Shown: positions 32,581 to 37,587 of the stretch, piece by piece | How the letters are laid out: each line of letters begins with the position of its first letter | Position numbering within the stretch: position 1 is the stretch's first letter | Assembly (NCBI GenBank): GCA_949948835.1 | Contig: CATLHF010000014.1 | Location: 1 to 37,587, forward strand | Direction: 5' to 3' | Source: an uncultured Clostridia bacterium | Lineage (GTDB): Bacteria > Bacillota > Clostridia > TANB77 > CAG-508 | DNA length: 37,587 nt | Notes under the pieces: generated by a model | What the model saw: only the letters and a program-made list of their open reading frames with translations | Databases searched by the model: none | Told to the model about the DNA's origin: nothing | Translations under genes and position numbers: made by a program

Positions 32581-33761
32581 TGTTTATTCATAATTTTAAA
32601 TATGCCTTAAAAACTCTCTTTCGAAATAAAATGCTAATATTTTGGACTTTTGCCTTTCCAATTATATTAGGAACCTTTTTCAATATGGCATTTTCTAATA
32701 TTGAAAATAGTGAAAAATTAGATATTATTAATATTGCTATTGTTAATAATGAAGAATTTAATGATAGTAAAATATGGATGGAAACGTTTAAAACATTAAG
32801 CGATGAGGAAAATGAAGATAGATTATTTTCAACAAAATATGTAACAATGGATGAAGCAGAAAGGTTATTACAAGATGGTGAAATAGTTGGTTATATGGTG
32901 TTAGAAGAGGAAAAACCAAACTTAGTATTTGCAACAAGTGGAATAGACCAAACCATTTTTAAACAAGTAACAGAAGAAATTGTACAAACAAGTGAAATGG
33001 TATCTAACCTTGCTGAAGATGAAATAAAAAAAGAAATGATGGCAGGAAATTATCATATTGATTATGAAAAAATTTATAAAGACGTATTAGAAGTAGCAAA
33101 AAATCAAGAAGCAAAAATTAATAATATATCTAGAAGCAATTTGAGTTACACAATGATAGAATTCTATACTCTAATTGCTATGACTTGCTTATATGGTGGA
33201 ATACTTGGAATGGTAGCAATTAATCAAAATTTAGCAAATATGTCAAGCCAAGGAAAACGTGTAAGTGTTGCACCAACATCAAAAGGAAAAGTAGTACTTA
33301 GCAGCATGCTTGCAGGCTATATCACTCAATTAGTAGGCTTAGCACTATTGTTTATTTATACCATATTTGTACTAAAAGTAGACTACGGAACAAACCTTCC
33401 ACTTATTATATTATTAGGTGCAGTAGGAAGCTTTGCGGGGTTATCAATGGGATTATTGATTGGTACTGTTTTAAAAGCAGGAGAGGCCTTAAAAACAGGA
33501 ATTATGATTTCTGTTACAATGCTTGGATGCTTTTTATCTGGAATGATGGGCATTACCATGAAATATATAGTAGATAAAAATGTGCCAATTATAAATAAAA
33601 TAAATCCAGCAAGTATGATAACAGATGGATTTTATGCATTATATTATTATGATACATTAGATAGATATTTCTTTAATATTGCAAGCTTAGCCATTTTTGC
33701 TATCATTGCAATGGCCATTTCTTATATTTGTTTAAGGAGGCAGAAATATGACAGTATTTAA
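32580..33761 (+). CDS. ABC-2 permease subunit 1
   Basis: 393 residues. One helix at the N-terminus (about 20-38), a large outer domain (about 45-195), then five helices from about 200 to the C-terminus, the layout of the ABC-2/YhgE-like exporters. Its ATG shares one base with the ATPase stop (TAATG), a coupled start. Works with the second permease, most likely as a heterodimer. Confidence 0.87.
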   Translation: MFIHNFKYALKTLFRNKMLIFWTFAFPIILGTFFNMAFSNIENSEKLDIINIAIVNNEEFNDSKIWMETFKTLSDEENEDRLFSTKYVTMDEAERLLQDGEIVGYMVLEEEKPNLVFATSGIDQTIFKQVTEEIVQTSEMVSNLAEDEIKKEMMAGNYHIDYEKIYKDVLEVAKNQEAKINNISRSNLSYTMIEFYTLIAMTCLYGGILGMVAINQNLANMSSQGKRVSVAPTSKGKVVLSSMLAGYITQLVGLALLFIYTIFVLKVDYGTNLPLIILLGAVGSFAGLSMGLLIGTVLKAGEALKTGIMISVTMLGCFLSGMMGITMKYIVDKNVPIINKINPASMITDGFYALYYYDTLDRYFFNIASLAIFAIIAMAISYICLRRQKYDSI

Positions 33762-34896
33762 AACATTTTTAAAAGTATTAAATAAAGCAAAAGCACCAAT
33801 TATCATGTATACTGTATTTTTAATTTTCTTTGCTGGGTTTAATATGCAAACAACTGATAATAGTACAAATTTTGTAGCAAGTAAACCAGACATATTAATG
33901 ATTAATGAAGATATAGAAGAAGGGATTACTAAAAATTTAATAGATTATATTAGTAACAATAGTAATATAGTAGAAATAGAAGAAAACCAAGAAGCAATTG
34001 ATGATGCATTGTTTTATAGAGATGTCAATTATATTGTTTATATTCCCCAAAACTATAGACAGGACTTTTTGGCGGGCAAAAATCCTGAAATTAATATAAA
34101 AAGCACAGGAGATTACCAGTCAAGTTTAGCCAATATGCTTTTAGAAAGATATATAAAAGTAGCCAATATTTATCAAAAAAGAATAACTTCAGAAGATGAA
34201 TTAATAGCTAAAATAAACGACACATTAGAAAAACAAACACGAGTAGAAATTACCTCTAAGTTAGATACCAATCAATTATCAAAAGCAACATTTTACTATA
34301 ATTTTGCAAACTACAGTATACTTGCAGGTTGCGTATATGTTCTTTGTTTAATATTATCTAGCTTTAAAGAAGAAAAAATAGCGAAAAGAACCATTATTAG
34401 TAGCATGAATTATAAAGCACATAATAGAAAATTACTACTATCAAATAGCGTATTTGCCTTTATTTTATGGGGAAGCTATGTATTGTTAAGTTTTGTACTA
34501 GTAGGAGATATCATGTTTACTATGCATGGAGTTTCTTATATTTTAAATTCATTTATATTTACTATATGTGCACTTACAATAGCATTTTTAATAGGAAATT
34601 TGGTAACTAATAAAAATGCAATTAATGGAATTATCAATGTAGTAGCTCTTGGTTCTAGCTTCTTATGTGGTGCGTTTGTACCAATGGAATGGTTACCAGA
34701 TACAGTACTGAAAATAGCACATATATTACCATCTTATTACTATATTAAAAACAACGAATTACTAAAAGGGTTAGAAGCAATTAATTTTGAAACAATGCAT
34801 GAAATTATTATAAACATGGGAATTATGTTACTGTTTGCCGTTGGATTTACGATTATCACAAACATCGTAGCAAAAAGAAAAAGGAAAATGGGATAA
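33748..34896 (+). CDS. ABC-2 permease subunit 2
   Basis: 382 residues, same layout as subunit 1: helix at about 20-36, outer domain (about 40-190) and five helices to the end, with GAFVPMEWLPDTVLKIAHILPSYYY before the last helix, typical for the ABC-2 family. Starts 14 bases inside subunit 1 with TTAAGGAGGC upstream. Last gene of the tetR operon. Confidence 0.87.
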   Translation: MTVFKTFLKVLNKAKAPIIMYTVFLIFFAGFNMQTTDNSTNFVASKPDILMINEDIEEGITKNLIDYISNNSNIVEIEENQEAIDDALFYRDVNYIVYIPQNYRQDFLAGKNPEINIKSTGDYQSSLANMLLERYIKVANIYQKRITSEDELIAKINDTLEKQTRVEITSKLDTNQLSKATFYYNFANYSILAGCVYVLCLILSSFKEEKIAKRTIISSMNYKAHNRKLLLSNSVFAFILWGSYVLLSFVLVGDIMFTMHGVSYILNSFIFTICALTIAFLIGNLVTNKNAINGIINVVALGSSFLCGAFVPMEWLPDTVLKIAHILPSYYYIKNNELLKGLEAINFETMHEIIINMGIMLLFAVGFTIITNIVAKRKRKMG

Positions 34897-34912
34897 TACA
34901 ATTTTTATAACA

Positions 34913-34950
34913 AAGAGAAGAGAGGTTATTGGATAACTACTCTTCTTTTT
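34913..34950 (+). terminator. Terminator of the tetR-ABC operon
   Basis: Imperfect stem with arms AAGAGAAGAG..GTTAT and ATAAC..CTCTTCTT, followed by TTTTTT. Confidence 0.7.
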
Positions 34951-35009
34951 TAGTATAAAGAAATAAAAATAGTAGACAATAATAATATGACTAGATAAGG
35001 AGGAATGAT

Positions 35010-35984
35010 ATGTGCACAGCAGCTACTTATAAAACAAAGGATTTTTATTTTGGACGTACGTTAGATTATGAATTTTCGTATGGAGATGAAGTTACAATAA
35101 CACCACGAAATTATCCTTTTTCTTTTATGAAAAAAGGAAAAATTAATGCACATTATGCAATGATTGGTATGGCACACATAGAAAACAATTATCCACTATA
35201 TTATGATGCAATCAATGAAAAGGGATTAGCAATGGCAGGATTAAACTTTGTGGGAAATGCTTATTATCATGAAGAGGTAAGCAATAAAGATAATATAGCA
35301 CAATTTGAAGTGATTCCATGGATTCTTTGTAACTGTTCTTGTGTAAAGGAAGCAAGAAAATTGTTAGAAAAAGTTAATATTATAAACACGCCATTTCGTG
35401 AAGACCTACCAGTTGCACAACTACATTGGATTATTTCAGATGAACAAGAGTCTATAACAGTTGAGCCACAAAAAGAGGCAATAAAAATATATCAAAACCC
35501 AGTTGGGGTTTTAACGAATAATCCACCTTTTGATATGCAAATGTTTCATCTTAATAATTATATGCATGTATCTACAAAAGAACCGAAAAATCAGTTCGCA
35601 AAAGAGCTGAATTTAGAAGCCTATAGTCGTGGAATGGGAGCAATTGGACTTCCAGGAGACTTATCATCGCAATCAAGATTTGTAAGAGTAGCATTTGTAA
35701 AAATGAATTCTCTCTCAAAAGAAGGAGAAAAAGAAAGTGTTAGTCAGTTCTTTCATATTCTTAATTGCGTGGATCAACAAAGAGGATGTTGCGATTTGGG
35801 AGAAGGAAAATATGAAATAACACTTTATACTTCTTGCTGTAACGTACAAAAAGGGATTTATTATTATACAACATATGATAATCATCAGATTACAGCAATT
35901 GATATGCATAAAGAAGATTTGAATAAAGATATCATAATTAGATATCCATTAATAAAAGAAGAACAAATACAAATGCAAAACTAA
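35010..35984 (+). CDS. Choloylglycine hydrolase / penicillin V acylase family enzyme
   Basis: 324 residues, the normal length for bile-salt hydrolases, which split the amide of conjugated bile acids in the cytosol. Catalytic Cys2 is exposed after Met removal (MCTAATY). R16 and D19 (FGRTLDYE), N79 (GLNF), the Asn pair 170-171 (VLTNNP) and the Arg residues of SRFVR (223-226) lie at the family active-site places. LHWIISDEQES and GAIGLPGDLSSQSR match too. Bile-salt hydrolase versus penicillin acylase or N-acyl-homoserine-lactone acylase cannot be settled here, but the text is closest to bile-salt hydrolases. AGGAGGAATG site upstream. No zero-frame CGG. Confidence 0.9.
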   Translation: MCTAATYKTKDFYFGRTLDYEFSYGDEVTITPRNYPFSFMKKGKINAHYAMIGMAHIENNYPLYYDAINEKGLAMAGLNFVGNAYYHEEVSNKDNIAQFEVIPWILCNCSCVKEARKLLEKVNIINTPFREDLPVAQLHWIISDEQESITVEPQKEAIKIYQNPVGVLTNNPPFDMQMFHLNNYMHVSTKEPKNQFAKELNLEAYSRGMGAIGLPGDLSSQSRFVRVAFVKMNSLSKEGEKESVSQFFHILNCVDQQRGCCDLGEGKYEITLYTSCCNVQKGIYYYTTYDNHQITAIDMHKEDLNKDIIIRYPLIKEEQIQMQN

Positions 35985-35989
35985 TAGAT

Positions 35990-36019
35990 AAGTTCAAGGT
36001 ATCAGGTACTTTGAACTTG
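35990..36019 (+). terminator. Terminator after the hydrolase gene
   Basis: AAGTTCAAGGTA pairs with TACTTTGAACTT around a short loop, followed by GTTTTGTT. Confidence 0.7.
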
Positions 36020-36030
36020 TTTTGTTATGG

Positions 36031-36059
36031 TTGCTAAAATAATTGCTTTATGGTATGAT
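36031..36059 (+). promoter_or_regulatory. Promoter of the lipid-kinase-like gene
   Basis: TTGCTA (36031-36036), 17-base spacer, TATGAT (36054-36059), 35 bases before the start. Confidence 0.6.
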
Positions 36060-36093
36060 AATTTAACAAAAAATTATAATAAGGAAGTAAAAC

Positions 36094-36738
36094 ATGGATT
36101 GGATAGGAATTATAGTATCATATTTATATATAGGAATGATTATAGTAATAGCAAAGAAATTTGAAAAAAGAGGAAAAGAAGCAAGTAGAAAATTTATACA
36201 TATCATGTTAGGAAATTGGTGGTTTATTGCGATGTGCTTTTTTACGAATGTATGGTCTGCTATATTCGTGCCGATTACATTTGTTATCATTAACTATATT
36301 TCCTATAAAAGAGATTTAATAAAAGTAATGGAGCGAGATGAACAAGATGGATTAGGAACCGTATATTATGCAATTGCTTTATTAGTATTAGTAATTATAT
36401 CATTTGGCATATACCAAAAACCAATATTAGGCTTAATTCCTACCTTGATTATGGCATATGGAGATGGATTAGCAGCAGTGATTGGAAAACTACTTAAGAG
36501 TAAGATATATCATATAGGAGAAACGACAAAATCGATTGCAGGTTCTATTACAATGTTTCTTGTTTCGATGATTCTAATTGTTATATATTTTCTTTATATG
36601 GGGATATCATTTACAAATACAATACAAATAGCAGTTATTATATCTGTTGCTGTTACTATCATCGAAGCTGTTTCTACAAAGGGAATCGATAATATTAGCG
36701 TTCCTATTAGTGTGTTAATTATGATGCTATGTATATAA
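36094..36738 (+). CDS. Dolichol/phytol kinase-like membrane protein
   Basis: 214 residues, six to seven membrane helices. RKFIHIMLGNWWFI (about 32-45), MAYGDGLAAVIGKLLK (about 124-139) and GETTKSIAGSITMFLVSMI (about 146-164) fit the DGK1/SEC59/VTE5 family of CTP-dependent lipid kinases (older name: phosphatidate cytidylyltransferase-like). The conserved GDG...IGK and KS..GS..MF are present. Substrate lipid in bacteria of this type is not known. Weak AAGGAAG site upstream. Confidence 0.8.
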   Translation: MDWIGIIVSYLYIGMIIVIAKKFEKRGKEASRKFIHIMLGNWWFIAMCFFTNVWSAIFVPITFVIINYISYKRDLIKVMERDEQDGLGTVYYAIALLVLVIISFGIYQKPILGLIPTLIMAYGDGLAAVIGKLLKSKIYHIGETTKSIAGSITMFLVSMILIVIYFLYMGISFTNTIQIAVIISVAVTIIEAVSTKGIDNISVPISVLIMMLCI

Positions 36739-36819
36739 AAAATAACTTATTTTTCGAAAATATCAACAAAATCACAGTGAAGTTACGTCTAAATAATAGA
36801 AAAGGAAAAGGTGATACAA

Positions 36820-37587
36820 ATGAGTAGAAAAATAGTAGAGATAATAGTTGTATTTGTTTTAATTTTGCTAATGGTATTAGCAACGGTCTATGTTATTGAC
36901 TTAAACCGAATGAGGAAAAATGAAGAGGTTTTATTTAGCACATGGGGAAGGAAATATACAGCGCCACTTAAAGAAGATAAAAAAGAAGATAGCAATAGCA
37001 AAGAAGAAGTTCATAGTTTTGTTGGTACAGTATTAGAAGAAACAACAAAATATATGGTTGTAAAGCCAAACGAAGATGAAGAAGAAAGTAAATCATCTGA
37101 TAAAATTGTAATTAATTTTGGAACAGACCACATAGATTATTTATATGGCGTTGGAAGAAAAGTAGTTATTTATTATACTGGCTACATAATGGAAACTTAT
37201 CCAGTTCAGATTCATTCAAATGAAATATCTGTAGATGGGTATGAAGATTTTGAAATTACAGTTACAAAATCAAACAATGTTGAGAAAAGAAAAATATTAA
37301 ACAATAAAGATTTAGATGCGGATAAGCAAGATTTTAACTTATATTACTATGGACTAGAAGAAGTAACAGTGAAAGTTGATAATAAAGCTATGCCATTAGA
37401 AGAAGCATTAAGAAGCGGAAAAGTAACCTTACAAGGAATCATTGCAAAAGCGAATAAGGATTTAGATGCTAAAAGTATAAAAGGAAATACTTATAAAGAT
37501 GGAGGAAGTATGGAATATCATTATGACAATTATACAATCATAAAATGTCATAAAGTAAATGGAAGTAGAGATGTGTATATTGGAATA
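36820..37587 (+). CDS. Membrane-anchored DUF4362-like protein (partial)
   Basis: Open frame of 256 codons running off the right edge. An N-terminal membrane anchor (about 5-26, EIIVVFVLILLMVLATVYVI) is followed by a STWGRKYTAP motif common in small secreted proteins of bacilli and clostridia, a Lys/Glu/Ser linker, a beta-rich part with VGTVLEETTKYMVVKP and VIYYTGYIMETYPVQI (DUF3221-like), and a LNNKDLDADKQDFNLYYYGLEEVTVKV stretch plus GNTYKDGGSMEYHYDNYTIIK, which resembles DUF4362. Start ATG 36820 with AAAGGTGAT upstream. Role unknown; likely outer face of the membrane. Confidence 0.7.
   Translation, partial: MSRKIVEIIVVFVLILLMVLATVYVIDLNRMRKNEEVLFSTWGRKYTAPLKEDKKEDSNSKEEVHSFVGTVLEETTKYMVVKPNEDEEESKSSDKIVINFGTDHIDYLYGVGRKVVIYYTGYIMETYPVQIHSNEISVDGYEDFEITVTKSNNVEKRKILNNKDLDADKQDFNLYYYGLEEVTVKVDNKAMPLEEALRSGKVTLQGIIAKANKDLDAKSIKGNTYKDGGSMEYHYDNYTIIKCHKVNGSRDVYIGI

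Overview
The window is strongly AT-rich DNA from a Gram-positive bacterium, most likely an uncultured spore-forming Bacillota of the Clostridia type. The evidence is AGA-dominated arginine codons, strong GGAGG ribosome sites, TTGACA/TATAAT promoters with 17-base spacers, a CotF-type coat protein, a YtvI-like membrane protein, and a bile-salt-hydrolase-type enzyme that points to a gut habitat. No rRNA, tRNA, CRISPR array, phage or insertion sequence was recognised.

Layout. 1-1000: the end of uvrA, a DUF4160/DUF2442 pair and an Asn-rich micro-protein. 1.1-8.4 kb: cmk-like kinase and murD, a proline-rich coat-like protein, an MBL-fold hydrolase, a Cys-rich CBS protein, a YtvI-like protein, a polysaccharide deacetylase and an M23 peptidase. 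8.5-17.9 kb, accessory: a foreign-looking gene, an AraC regulator with a two-subunit ABC exporter, a DinJ/YafQ toxin-antitoxin pair, an MFS exporter and a MerR-DUF362-ECF-DUF1893 operon. 18.1-31 kb, cell-envelope stress: a BlaI-controlled asnB, blaI and an M56 sensor, then a Bce/Yxd-type two-component system with its ABC transporter, CotF, MATE, YxeA and a monofunctional glycosyltransferase. 31-37.6 kb: a TetR-controlled ABC-2 exporter, the bile-salt-hydrolase-like enzyme, a lipid-kinase-like membrane protein and a partial lipoprotein-like gene.

Main discovery. Nine otherwise normal genes appear broken by ten +1 frameshifts. Every one lies exactly at a zero-frame CGG codon. Skipping the C and reading the next three bases (GGA, GGG or GGT, always glycine) restores a full-length, conserved protein. 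I found eleven zero-frame CGG codons in all. The only one without a shift is in the one gene whose base composition looks foreign (8588-9022). About sixty CGG triplets in the other two phases are harmless. The simplest reading is that CGG is not an arginine codon in this lineage but a +1 recoding signal, C-GGN read as Gly, possibly by a four-base-reading tRNA-Gly. The codons before CGG are diverse, which argues against ordinary P-site slippage. A systematic assembly error is the main alternative and can be tested from reads and peptides.

Regulation. BlaI boxes (TACA-N2-TGTA) sit in both the asnB and blaI promoters, which share the layout TTGACA-17-TAACCT. A separate palindrome, CCTTACR-N4-YGTAAGR, occurs at the response-regulator promoter and, with identical spacing and a shared TAAATCGATGGCAAG block, at the promoters of the Bce-type ABC transporter and of yxeA plus the glycosyltransferase. 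That ties these units into one envelope-stress regulon.
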